The notes under the pieces are model-generated. The model was not told the DNA's origin, did not search any database, and worked only from the letters and a program-made list of their open reading frames with translations. Both the position numbers and the translations under genes were made by a program. Of a stretch of DNA of 64,000 nucleotides, positions 11,070-22,200 are shown one piece after another. Each line of letters opens with the position of its first letter. Position 1 is the first letter of the stretch. This stretch comes from Tenrec ecaudatus. Its lineage: Eukaryota; Chordata; Mammalia; Afrosoricida; Tenrecidae. Where the stretch lies: contig NC_134537.1 in the NCBI RefSeq assembly GCF_050624435.1, positions 123,059,586 to 123,123,585 of the forward strand, in the 5' to 3' direction.

Positions 11070-12395
11070 AGATAGCACAGATTTCTTGGCCCACCAAGCA
11101 CCAAGGACAGTATTCCTGCTCAGAGCAGCCAATGCACAGAGAGGATGATAGGGCTGGCCCCACCATGAGACACAGTGTTCCTCTCTGACCCATAGCAGTA
11201 CAGGGGACAACACTGGAGACACAGTGTGGGAATTGTGCCTTATCTGACCCCACCACACCAGGGCAAAACGCTTAGTGTGTGCAACAGAGCAGCAAGGGAA
11301 GCAAAGCTATGAAGTCACGAGGTAATGCCAAAAGTAGACTTTGGGGCCAGGGCGAGGCACTCCATCAGACTCAACTGGAAAACACTCCTAAAGGTCAACA
11401 AACAGACCTGGAACTATTTATAGGCTTTTTTTTGGTTTGTCATTGGTTTTATTGTTGTTTTGTTTTTGTTTTCTTTAGTTGTTTTGTTTTGCTCTGTCTT
11501 GTTTTTGTGTTTATTATTGTCTCTGCATGTCTATCTAGATAAGATAGATGGAATAAAAAATCCTAAGGAGAAGACAATGGAATAAACAGTTCCAGGGTGC
11601 CATGGGAGAAAGGGAGGTGGGGAGAAGGAAGTAGGTGTTAACAAACCCAGGGACAAGGGATCAACAAGTGATCTAAAACCAATGGCGAGGAGGGCATGGA
11701 ATGCCTTGTAGAGCTTGATCAAAGGCAATGTAACCAAGAAACCCAAGTTGAAACCCAAATGAAGGCCAAACAGGATGGTGGGACAAGAGGAAAGGAAAAG
11801 GAAAAAGAGGAAAGAACTAAGAGATAAAGGACATTCATAGAGGTCTAAATACAGGCATGTACTTATGTAAATATATTTATATATAATGATAGGGAAATAG
11901 ATCTATGTATATATGTATAAGTTTAGTATTAAGGTAGCAGATGGACATGACATTGGGTCTACTCAAGTACTCCCTCAGTGCAAGAACACTTTGTTCTAAT
12001 AACCCTGTATTCTGTGATGCTCACCTTCAAACGATCGCTGAAGACAAAATGGGTGCATATGCAAATGTGGTGAAGAAAGCTGATGGTATCTGGCTATCAA
12101 AAGATATAGCATCTGGGGTCTTAAAGCTTGAAGTAAACAAGAGGCCATCTAACTGAGAAGCAACAAAGTCCACACGGAAGAAGCACACCAACCTGTGTGA
12201 TCACGAGGTGTCAATAGAGTCAGGTATCAGCCATCACATACCCAGAACAAAATATCTTATCAATGTGAATGAGGGGGGGTTATAAAGTGGAGCTCCAAAA
12301 CCCATCTGTAGATAATTGGACATCCCCTTAAAGACAGGTCACAAGGAAGAGATGAGCCAGTTAGGGTGCAGTACAGCACCAATGAAACAATTCAT
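11070..12395 (+). mobile_element. L1-like 3'-region family, sense, 3'-incomplete
   Basis: Collinear with the copy at 20310-21610: 'ttggcccaccaagcacc', 'aacactggagacacagtgtg', 'ctggaaaacactcctaaagg', 'gtctatctagataagataga', 'gatcgctgaagacaaaatgg', 'aagcacaccaacctgtgtga', 'aattggacatccccttaaag'. It stops near 12395 before the G-rich tract and AATAAA. No coding frame over 90 codons survives. Confidence 0.75.
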
Positions 12396-12624
12396 TTGTC
12401 AAATCTGTGATTCCATTCTTGGAAACATTTTTCAAACTCATGTGTTTGGATGGCTGGCAGCACCTCCCTTGCTTTTTTCTCCACCCTATGTCATCAAACC
12501 ACTGTCCTTTCATGTCCCTATGCATTCACAAAAACAAAAAGAAGTCACATAGAGTAGGGACAGGTGAGAAAGGTGCATGAGACAAGAGAGGCAGGCTGGG
12601 TTTTGTCAAAAACTGGTGCACCAA

Positions 12625-13040
12625 GATAGCTGTGTGAGCTGATGCATTTTTGTGGTGGCAACACCCGGTCTGTCACAAATCAGGCACTTTTTGGTCGCAC
12701 ACTGTTATGCAATCTTTTCAGAACCTCCAAATAGAAAGCTTGAGTAGCAGTCTGACCTGTGGGACGAACTCCAAATGCACTACGAGTCCACCTTTTCGTC
12801 CATTTGGGAAGTTAGTTGATGGATGTCCCAGACACAGTTTGCCATCAATCAAACTAGAAAACCACTCACACACTTGAGTTTTCCCCCCCCGCAGTGTTGT
12901 CCTTGTCAGCTGAGTTCAACATCACAACAGGTTCGGCGGCATTTTTCCTGAGCAGGAAACAAAATTTAACAGCCACACACTGTTTTCATAAATCGGCCAT
13001 CACAAAAAAATGAGGTTTGAGTTAAACTGCTTTTATGAAA
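12625..13040 (-). pseudogene. Mariner (Tc1/mariner-type) transposase relic
   Basis: Read on the minus strand, 13035 downwards gives VKFCFLLRKNAAEPVVML and then TQVCEWFSSL and GHPSTN, which matches the N-terminal helix-turn-helix of mariner transposases (pattern 'CFLLGKNA.E....L..A......KTQVYEWF..F.....GRPST'). After a frame change it reads HLEFVP and then GQTATQAFYLEVLKRLHNSV near 12745-12690, matching the catalytic-domain block that precedes the 'HHDNAPAH' motif; there the copy reads 'LPPQKCISSHS', so the aspartate is lost. The region between GRPST and the catalytic block is deleted, and there are frameshifts and stops. Terminal inverted repeats were not located. It is an inactive relic. Confidence 0.75.
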
Positions 13041-13186
13041 GATTTCACTGTGACCAGCGAGAACCTTCCCAGGTGCCGCCACTGAGTGCACTAACTCAGG
13101 GAGAGTTTGCTTGATGCTCTCTAGTAGGAAAAATGCATACGACAAAATCTCCACCCAGTGGAGTTTTTTTCTGCTTTTTTGGGGGG

Positions 13187-13208
13187 AGATATATATATAT
13201 ATATATAT
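13187..13208. repeat. (AT)n microsatellite
   Basis: About 11 AT units following a G-rich 'tttttggggggaga'. Confidence 0.9.
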
Positions 13209-13244
13209 CCTATAAATGTATATGAATATTCTTTATGACAGATA

Positions 13245-13700
13245 TACCTAACAGTTATTGAGTACTTAAACTATCCAGCCACTATACATAAGTAGTTCAT
13301 TTAATTATCAAAGTAATCCTATGAGGTCATTGCTGTTGTTAGATGCCAGTGATTCCATTCTGACCCATAGCGACCCCATGCACAACAGAATGAAATCTTG
13401 CCGGGACCTAAGCCCTTCTCATAATTGTTGCTATGCCTGAGTCCATTATGCAGCCACTGGGTCAATCATCTCCTTGAAGGTTTTCCTCTCTTTCGCTGTC
13501 CCCCGCCTTATTAAGCTTGATGTCCTTCTCCAGGGACTGATCTCTCTTGATAACACATACAAAGTCTTTCAGTCTCGCCATCCTTACTTGTAAGGAGCAC
13601 TTACAAGGAGTACAAGTATTACTCCTGTTTTACAGATAAGGAAAGAGAGACTAAGGAGTTAAGTAACAGAGTAATTTAATAGTCCCACGGCTAATCAATA
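13245..13700 (+). repeat. MIR SINE split by an RTE insertion
   Basis: The left part (13245-13330) reads 'cagttattgagtacttaaac' and 'aagtaatcctatgaggtcat'. The right part (13606-13690) resumes with 'tactcctgttttacagataa' and 'ggaaagagagactaaggag'. The gap is filled by the antisense RTE segment listed next. Confidence 0.7.
13333..13605 (-). mobile_element. RTE LINE 3' end (antisense) within MIR
   Basis: It starts 'gctgttgttagatgccag' (complement of the 'ggcacctaacaacaac' tail) and continues 'gacccatagcgaccccatgc' and 'gtccttctccagggactgat', the antisense order of the BovB-like RTE 3' end. It is 5' truncated. Confidence 0.8.
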
Positions 13701-14004
13701 AATATCAAAACTGCCAAGGAACTCATTTTACTGCGGATGCTCACTGTATAGATGAGGAGCATAGCCGCTGTGGTGTAAGCGCGCCTTCCTTTGCATCCAG
13801 TGCGCTGCTGGGCTTCACGCAGAAGAAAACATAGGAGGACAGGTGTTACTTTAAGAGCGCGCTGGAAGTTGTAACCCGAAGCCTCCTCCAGCGCCAGGCC
13901 CCTAAGGGTCTGGAGGCTGCACCCAGCCGGGCGCGCAGCCGGCCAGAGCTCCCCCGGGGTCTGGCTGGCTCCTACTTCCAAAGTTGGAGCGCTCCTTGGT
14001 GGGA

Positions 14005-14066
14005 GGGGGCGGGGTGGACGGTGGGTCCGTGACGTCACTCTAGAGAGGAGATAAAGCGCTCTGGCC
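14005..14066 (+). promoter_or_regulatory. PDLIM3: PDLIM3 promoter: GC box and palindromic CRE
   Basis: In a CpG-rich block that spans roughly 13780-14600, a GC box (gggggcgggg, 14005-14014) is followed by the perfect 10-base palindrome GTGACGTCAC (14029-14038), a full cAMP response element, about 150 bases upstream of the PDLIM3 start codon. An AT-containing 'gagataaagc' at 14048-14057 is not a canonical TATA box. The promoter role is inferred from position and motif. The transcription start itself is not determined. Confidence 0.6.
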
Positions 14067-14183
14067 ACAGTGGGTGGAGGACACTTCCCAGGGGCAGAGT
14101 GGGCGGCCTGCTCAGGGACACGCTGCTCAGTGCACACGCTGCGCTCACTCCTTGGGAGACGAAGTGCCCCCACCCGAGGCACC

Positions 14184-14276
14184 ATGCCCCAGAACGTGGT
14201 CCTCCCGGGCCCTGCGCCCTGGGGCTTCAGGCTCTCCGGGGGGATAGACTTCAACCAGCCTCTGATCATCACCAGG
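14184..14276 (+). CDS. PDLIM3: PDLIM3 coding exon 1
   Basis: Encodes residues 1-31, starting [15 protein letters not shown]. The ATG sits in a good context (accATGc) and is the family's invariant start. The segment holds the PDZ beta-A strand and the GLGF-like carboxylate-binding loop (here WGFRLSGG). It ends phase 0 at AGG before donor gtaggt. A minus-strand open frame of 301 codons overlaps it but is only a GC-rich shadow. The following intron is 13.45 kb. Confidence 0.96.
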
Positions 14277-17200
14277 GTAGGTACTTTCTTGCTTTTCTGG
14301 ACAGCCAGGGCTCTGGGGACCTGTGGAGCTGAGAGTGGCAGGTGAGCCCCGAGGGCGCCCGGGGTGGCCAGCACGTGGCTCCAGGGGCGCCTGCACTCTG
14401 TGACCCCGGCTTGGACCACGCAGAGCAGCTGCAGAATCTGCCCTGTGCATCCTCTCGGTCCCCAGAACCTGTCGGAGGAGAGAGGAGCGCGTGGTTTCCC
14501 TGGACTCCGAGAAGGCCAGGTGGGGAGGACTTTCTCGCGCTCCTTCCATCGCCAACGAAATGGGATTCCACGGAGGGGACCCAGAAAACCCCACACAATC
14601 GTTTGTCTCTTGGCGCTGCACTCGCCTCAAAGAGTTGTTCTGGTAAACTCAGGGAGGCGCTCTTCACGGGGCACAACCTGGGTTGGCCAAATCAGAACCG
14701 GTCCTATCAGCCCAGGCAAGGAAAATATTAGTAATGTGTATTCCTGGGTTTCCAGGCATTTTCAATAAATATTTTCCGAAGCTTGAAACTTGGCTTAGGA
14801 ATTATGGTCTATAACTCAAACTACAAAGAGAACTTGTCAGATAGTTCTCTTACCTGATGGAAAGTAAGCACCGGCTGCACAACCCTGGCAGCAATCGCCT
14901 CCGAGTATCACAGTCAAGTTTGCCTCACTTAGTGCTCTCAGGAGTACTGCGTTGGAAAGGAACGAAACAGTAAAAGTGAAACTACACAGTTCTGTAGTTA
15001 AAGTCTAAAATATTTTTCTCCAATGTTAGCTTTTGTCTTCTTAGAAAATTACCATTATTTCAGTTATGCCATAGAAAGAATTTAAAACCTAAAGCATCAG
15101 CCTCAGCTTTCAAAATAAACTTTTATTTTCATTAAATTCTAACTTTAATATACCTTTATGTTCTCTCTGCTGCGTATATGATGTTGTATAAATATATACT
15201 TTATGAAATGATTCATTTAGAGATTTTTGAACAAGATAATGGCCTTTTCAATTCTGTTCTATTTATACAGATAGATATGATTTAGGAAACAGTCTTTTTT
15301 AAAATACAAATTTTCAACATATGTATTATACAGACACATTTAATGAAACATCTTAAACTTTGTTTCACACAGCATATAAGCTTTGTTTCAAAGCATATAA
15401 ACATATATGACATATGTTTTGTTTGAGATGTGAAAACTTAACATAGCCCCCAAAAGTTTCCTAAGTAAATTAAGCACAAAATCCTTGAGTGATCTGGACC
15501 AAGTAATGCCTTTTATGGATTTACCAGAGGAAATAGTTTTCCATTATCTCCACCAAGAAATATTTTTAGTTTCTGGTGTATAATTTTCCTTTGTTTATGT
15601 TAAATGAAATAAGTGTTTGAATCCTAACAAAGGATAACTCATATTTATATTAGCTTGCAAAGAGATAAAGTATTTTGTCACAAAATCCCTTAAGGATTCA
15701 TAAAAGAAATACCTTGCTATTAACATGGAACATGCCAACACAATTAATCATATGTTTAAAATGTTGAGCTCTTTGAATTAAAAACAATATTTATTATAAA
15801 GCAGTGCTCTTACAGTTCTGAAATAGTACTAAAGACGCAATTGGTAGAATATTTGACATAAGAACAATTACCATTTAGAAAGGCGATTTTTTTGTGTGTG
15901 TCCTTGATTCAAGACTATTTTGGGTCACTCATTTTGACACTGAACTCAATAGCGCCGCAAGACCATGTATGATTATTTCATTTGATCATGCTTTCCACTC
16001 GCATCCATTTATTAAAGAGATAAGGTAAGACTAAAATTTATATCCCAAGTGTCCCCAAATCAAAGACTATACTTAGTAAGCTCTTGTTGAATGCATACGC
16101 ACCTGCATTTTTATACCCTGGTGAATGCCTAATTGAGAATATTCCTATTGAAATTATAAGAATACTGAAAAAGACTAAAGTGTCTTACTAAATATAATGA
16201 TCAGTGTTATAAGGTATCATAATTATTTACTACGCTTATAGTTTTAACCATAATAAGTATGATTATACATGTGTTATTGTGCTGTTTATCATGTCCTGTT
16301 CTAAGCTCATGATGTTTATTATACAAGCAAAAACAAAAACACAACACAGCTGCTGTCTGTTCGATTCAGGCTCCTGGTGACCCTGTGTGCGTCAGAGTAG
16401 AACTATGCTCTGGGGCTTGTCAGTGGCTAACTTTTTTTTAAATCATTTTATTGGGGGCTCCTACAACTCTTATCACAATCCATACATATATCCATTGTGT
16501 CAAGCACTTTTGTACATTTGTTTCCCTCATCATTCTCAAAACATTTGCTTTCTACTTGAGGCCTTGGTATCAGCTCCTCATTTTCCCCTCCCTCCCCCCT
16601 CCCCCCGCCCCCAGAACCCTTGATAATTTATAAATTATTATTTTGTCATATCTTACACCATCCGACGTCTCCCTTCACCCATTTCTCTGCTGTCTATCCT
16701 CCAGGGAAGAGGTTATATGTAGATCCTTGTAATCTGTTCCCTCTTTCTCCCTCACCTTCCCTCCACCCTCCCGGTATCGCCACTCTCATCACTGGTCCGG
16801 AGGGGTGCATCAGTCCTGCACTCCCTGCACCTCCAGTTCCCACCGGCACCAGTGCACATCCTCCAGTCCAGCAGGACGGATCTCCACCGAGCTCCGGGCA
16901 TGAGCTACTTCTCTGGCAGCCATCTCCCCCCCCACCCCAACTCCTTTCCTCTCATTCTTAAATGCTTCCTCCCTCGCCCCACCATAATGATCCCAATTCT
17001 ACCCCACAAATCCGGCTAGACCAGAGGATGCACACTGGCACAGATAGGATCCGGAAACCCAGGGAGTCCAGGACAGATGAACGCCCCCAGGACCAGTGGT
17101 GAGACTGGCGATCGGTGGCTACCTTTTCAAAGCAGATCACCAGGCCTTCCTTCTGAGACATCTCCGCGTGGACTCGAACCTCCGATCTTTCAACAACCAA

Positions 17201-19198
17201 GTGGGTGAGCCATGTGCTTCACTCAGGGACCCCTGGTGTGCATTAACCCTCTAAACTCTCACCATCCTCCGAGGAGAGTAGTACTGTGTTGTTCCCTTTT
17301 TGCAGGTGAGGAGCGTGAGGCCTCAGGTGGCTCACTAACCTGCGCCTTGATATAGAGCTACCACCCGGTGACTCGGGGATTGATGGCAGATCTGCCCCCT
17401 CTAACGCTTGCATTCTGAAGTCATCAATGTCAGAGACCCCATTTCTTGTGCTGATATTTCCAAATCGGCCTTTGATGCCACCTAGACCATCAATTAATCC
17501 TACTGATTCTGTCCTCTATATCTTTGCTCCTCCCTTCTATTTTTTTGTTCTCCTACCACTGTCCCTATTTCAAGATTTCATCTTGACTTTTGTCCTTGCT
17601 CTCCAATTCATCCTGCAAACTCTTACTAGACAGCTTTGAAAAATGCAAAGTTGCATGTCTCTCCCTTGTTTCCCAAAATTCTTCCGTGGCATCACCAGTT
17701 TATAGGACACAAAGTCTCTGATCTTTAATACAGCATCTGTGGCTGTTCGCTGCCTATTTCAACTCCTGTTTCCAACATCATTTCCTCGCTTCCTTTTCGC
17801 TTACTCACCCTTCCCTCCTTTCAACTCCTCCACTGGATGACTTCTGATTTCCCCAACATGTCTTTGCTTCTGCTGCCATGGTCCTCAGAATTCTTTTTTT
17901 TTCCCTATAAAAGCCCAGGCAATTACCACCCTCCAACCAGTTCCCTCAAAACCACCATTTCATGCAATTGATCACTATCGCTTTGACCCACATGCTCTCC
18001 TGAGGACTTATCGGCATTCCACAGATGTCTGAATATGCTGATCCCACCAGATCGCGAGTCCCTTAGGACAGAAACTCGCTACTTTGAGGCCCCTTTCACA
18101 TGACTTTCTTATAAATAGATGCAGATGGTGATCTGAAAAATATTTCACAATAAAGAATAAATGATAATTATTTTAATGTTAGTTGACTCACCAATTTTAG
18201 AGAAATTCTTAGGTATATGAAGACATGAAACCTTAGTAAGAATTAATGCCAGCAAAAAAAAAAAAAAAAGACAGAAAGAAAACAACCATAAATGAGATGT
18301 AGGCATCAAGTCAACGGAGTTGATTTTTAACTGTTAGGCATATCCTCCCTTCCCTGGCTCTGGCTCTGCAGATACAGAGGCTACCACCAGGACTGTGATC
18401 TTCTGCTCCACCCAAAACCATTGAAATGCAATTCACACAATGAGGACCCCAAGGAAGTGTTTACAATCAATCTGGTCATATGGGCAAATCTTTTTATCAC
18501 AATGCCACGAGGGCTCAGCATTCTAAAATCAAATTGGACGAGGGTTGTGAAGCACATATTTGGAGGAAGGCAGTCTCTGGGAAATACGTGTGACCATCTT
18601 TGTGTGATACGAAATTTCAGTTTGGGGTGGTCAGCTGGGAGGGGTGAGGCTGTGGCTTCAAACACGATCCAAATCTGAGGTTTGCATCTCTAAGTGAATC
18701 CCTTTCCTTCTTGTTGCAAGTAGGTGCTGAGGAGTCTATTTCTTTAAGTTCTTGGACCACCCAGAAGGTGAACCAACTCTCATATCCAAGTTGAAGATTG
18801 TTTGTGTTTTGGCAAATGGTCTAATTTGGAGTGATTTGTCTGCACGCTAGAAAATGATAGCATACATCTGATGCTCATATATTCTCTTCACTTGATTCCT
18901 CCCCCCACCCCCACCCCTTTCTCCTTCCTCCTGACTACCCAGAGCCCACTCTTCTTGTCATGGCACTCAAGATCAAGATCATTGTAAGTAAGAATGCTAA
19001 TTGAACGTGAGTACCATACATGCTAGTGTATCCTTGGGGACACATAGCAACCCCAGCGTGCAAAGTAGGACTGAGCTTCACAGGCTTCGCAAGGCTTTGG
19101 GAAATGGGATTTCTCATAATTGTGATCCATGTCGTGCAGAGCGCCTCTTCAGGGTGCACTTGCCTGCTCCAAGCATTTTTAGTCTTAGTATAAAAATC

Positions 19199-19233
<35 letters not shown>

Positions 19234-22200
19234 AACATTCCTTATACCTCCCACAGTATGGAGGACATTCGAGATGCTTCTGTGTTTTAAATTAGTTCTT
19301 TCCCCCAAATAATAGACTTAAATCAATAAAAGGTATTGTTCAGGGGTACTTGTTATAAATATGACTGTTACAGTACCTCACCTAGAGATTCTGATTCTGT
19401 ACACCTGGGTGGGATCTGAGAGCATTTGCTTCCAACAGGGGCCCAGGAGATCTTCATGATCGGGCAAGTTTGAAAGCATGGTGTCAGGTAATTAATTACA
19501 GTATTCTTTCCAGTGATAGCTCTAGAACTTTTGATTTCTGATACCTTTACGAACCTAAACAATAACAAATTAAATAATTTTTCTATTATTCTTTTGAAAA
19601 ACATGGTGACCATAAACTGCCACCAATCATATGAAGTAATTCATTAAGTTGCCCAGGACGTCACTTTCCTCAGATCCACAGTCGGTGCCCATGAAGGCAG
19701 CAGTCACAGAATCCACTGTGTGCACATTTTTACAGAGCTCACATGAAGTGCCACTTTAGGGATTAAGGTATGCCTGACCCAAGCCAAGGCATTTTCAATT
19801 GCCTCAGAGCATGCAAAAGCTAGACGTTCATGCAAAAACTAGACAATGAATAATCTCTCCTGAAGAAAGATTTCTGCCGTTGAGTTATGGAGTTGGCAAA
19901 GATTATTGAATACATTATGGACTCGCACCTACTTTGGGCATGTGGTCGGGAGAGACCAGTCCCTGGAAAGGACATCATGCTTGGAAAAGTGAAGGGGCAG
20001 TGAGAAAGAAACAGACCTTCAATGAAATAAATTGGCACAATGGCTGCAACAATGGCCTCACGCTTGTCAACAATCGTGAGGAAGGTACAGAACCAGGGAA
20101 TGTTTCTTTCTGTTGCATGTAGATAGGGTCACTATGAGTCAGAACCAACTTGATTGGCACCTAACATCGACAATTATGTGTTAGTCTGGGTTGACTAAAG
20201 AAACAAATTCAGAGATATGCATGTGTATAAGAAAGAGCTTTCAGGGAGAGGGACATGTCTGATCAGAACACACAGGAGCAAATGAAGAGGGAGGAAGAGA
20301 GTGGAGCACATCCTGGCCCACCAAGCATTGAGGACAATATCCCTGCTCAGAGCAGCCAATGCATAGAGAGGACCATGTGGCTGGCCCCACTATGAGACAC
20401 GACATCCCTCACTGACCCATATCCCTACAGGGGACAACACTGGAGACGCAGTGCAGGAATAACATCCAATCTGACCCCGCCACACCGAGGCAAAACACTA
20501 AGGGCATGCAACAGAACAGCAAGGGGAACAGAGCAACAAAGTCCCCAGGGAATACCAAAAATAGACTTTAGGGCTAGAACCTGGCACACCATTAGACTTG
20601 ACTGGAAAACACTCCTAAAGGCCAACAAACAGACCTTGAACTATTTACAGGCTTTTCTTTTTTGTCATTGGATTTGTTGTTGTTTTGTTTTCTCTTCTTT
20701 TATTGCTTTGTTTTGCACTGTCTTGGTTTTTTTTTTTTTTGCATACTATTATCTCTGCAGGTCTATCTAGATAAGACAGGAAGGATAAACAATCTGAAGG
20801 AGAAAACAACAGACCGATGGTTCTGGAGAGACATGGCAGAGGAGGAGGGAGGGGAAAGAAAGTGGGCGTTAACAAATCTGGGACAAGGGAACAACAAGTG
20901 ATCCAAAATCGATGAAAAGGAGGGTGTAGGAGAGCTGGTAGGGCTTGATCAAGGGCAATTATCTGAGAGCAATTATCAAAACCCACATGAAGGCTGAGCA
21001 TGATAGTGGGACAAGAGGAAAGTAAAAGGGAATAGAGGGAAAAACCAGGAGGCAAAGGGCATTTATCGAGATCTAAATACAAGCATGTACATATATAAAT
21101 ATATTTATATATGACAATGGGGAAATAGATTTATGTGCATATATTTATAGGTTTAGTATTAAGGTAGCAGATGGACATTGGGCCTCTGTTCAAGTACTCC
21201 CTCAATTCAAGAACACTTTGTTCTATTAAACTGGCATTCCATGATGCTCACCTTCCTGACACGATCGCTGAAAACAGAGCGGGTGCATAAGCAAATGTGG
21301 CAAGGAAAGCTGATGGTGCCCGGCTATCCAAAGATACAGGGTCTGGGGTCTTAAAAGTGTGAAGATAAACAAGTTGCCATCTAGCTGAGAAGCAACACAG
21401 CCACATGGAAGAAGCACACCAGCCTGTGTGATCATGAGGTGTCGAAGGGATCAGGTATCAGGCATCAAAGAACAAAAAATCATATCATTGTGAATGAGGG
21501 GGAGTGCAGAGTAGAGACCCAAAGCCCATCTGTAGGCAACTGGACATCCCCTTACAGATGGGTCATGGAAAGGAGACAAGCCAGCCAGCGTGCAGTACAG
21601 CACTGATGAAACATACAACTTTCCTCTAGTTCTTTAATGCTCCCCCCCCCCCACTATCATGATCCCAATTCTACCTTACAAATCTGGCTAGACCAGAGGA
21701 TGTACGCTGGTACAGATAGGAACTAGAAACACAGGACAGATAAATCCCTCAGGACCAATAATGCGAGTAGCGATACCAGGAGGGTAAAGGGAAGGTGGGT
21801 AGAAAGGGGGAACCAATCACAAGGATCTACATATAACCCCTCCCAGGGGGATGGACAACAGAAAAGTGGGTGAAGGGAAATGTTGGACAGCGTAAGCATA
21901 ACAAAATAATAATATTTTGTAATCATCAAGTGTGCATGAGGAAGGGGTGTGGGGAGGGAGGGGAAAGAAAAGGAGAAGATTATCCCAAGGGCTCAAGTAG
22001 AAAGAAAATGTGTTGAGGAGGGTGATGGCAACAAATGTACAAATGTGCTTGACACAATGGATGGATATATGGATTGTGATAAGAGTTGTACGAGTTCCCA
22101 ATAAAATGATTTTTAAAAGAAAAAAGAAAGAGTTTTGCATAAAAGCAATTGTATATTAAGGAAACATCCCAGCCCAGTGCAGATCAAGTCCATGAATCCA

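Noticed and set aside
1-13900. 3' end of the upstream neighbour (SORBS2 in human gene order)
   Set aside because: I searched for SH3-type coding exons and a polyadenylation context but saw none; in human the gene lies tens of kilobases further away.
13691-14596. 301-codon minus-strand open frame overlapping PDLIM3 exon 1
   Set aside because: GC-rich island antisense to a certain coding exon; no known domain, no splice context, and the opposite strand explains the lack of stops.
20645-21082. 145-codon minus-strand frame
   Set aside because: Antisense of the non-coding L1-like element; pyrimidine-rich composition and lysine run come from T/A-rich tracts.
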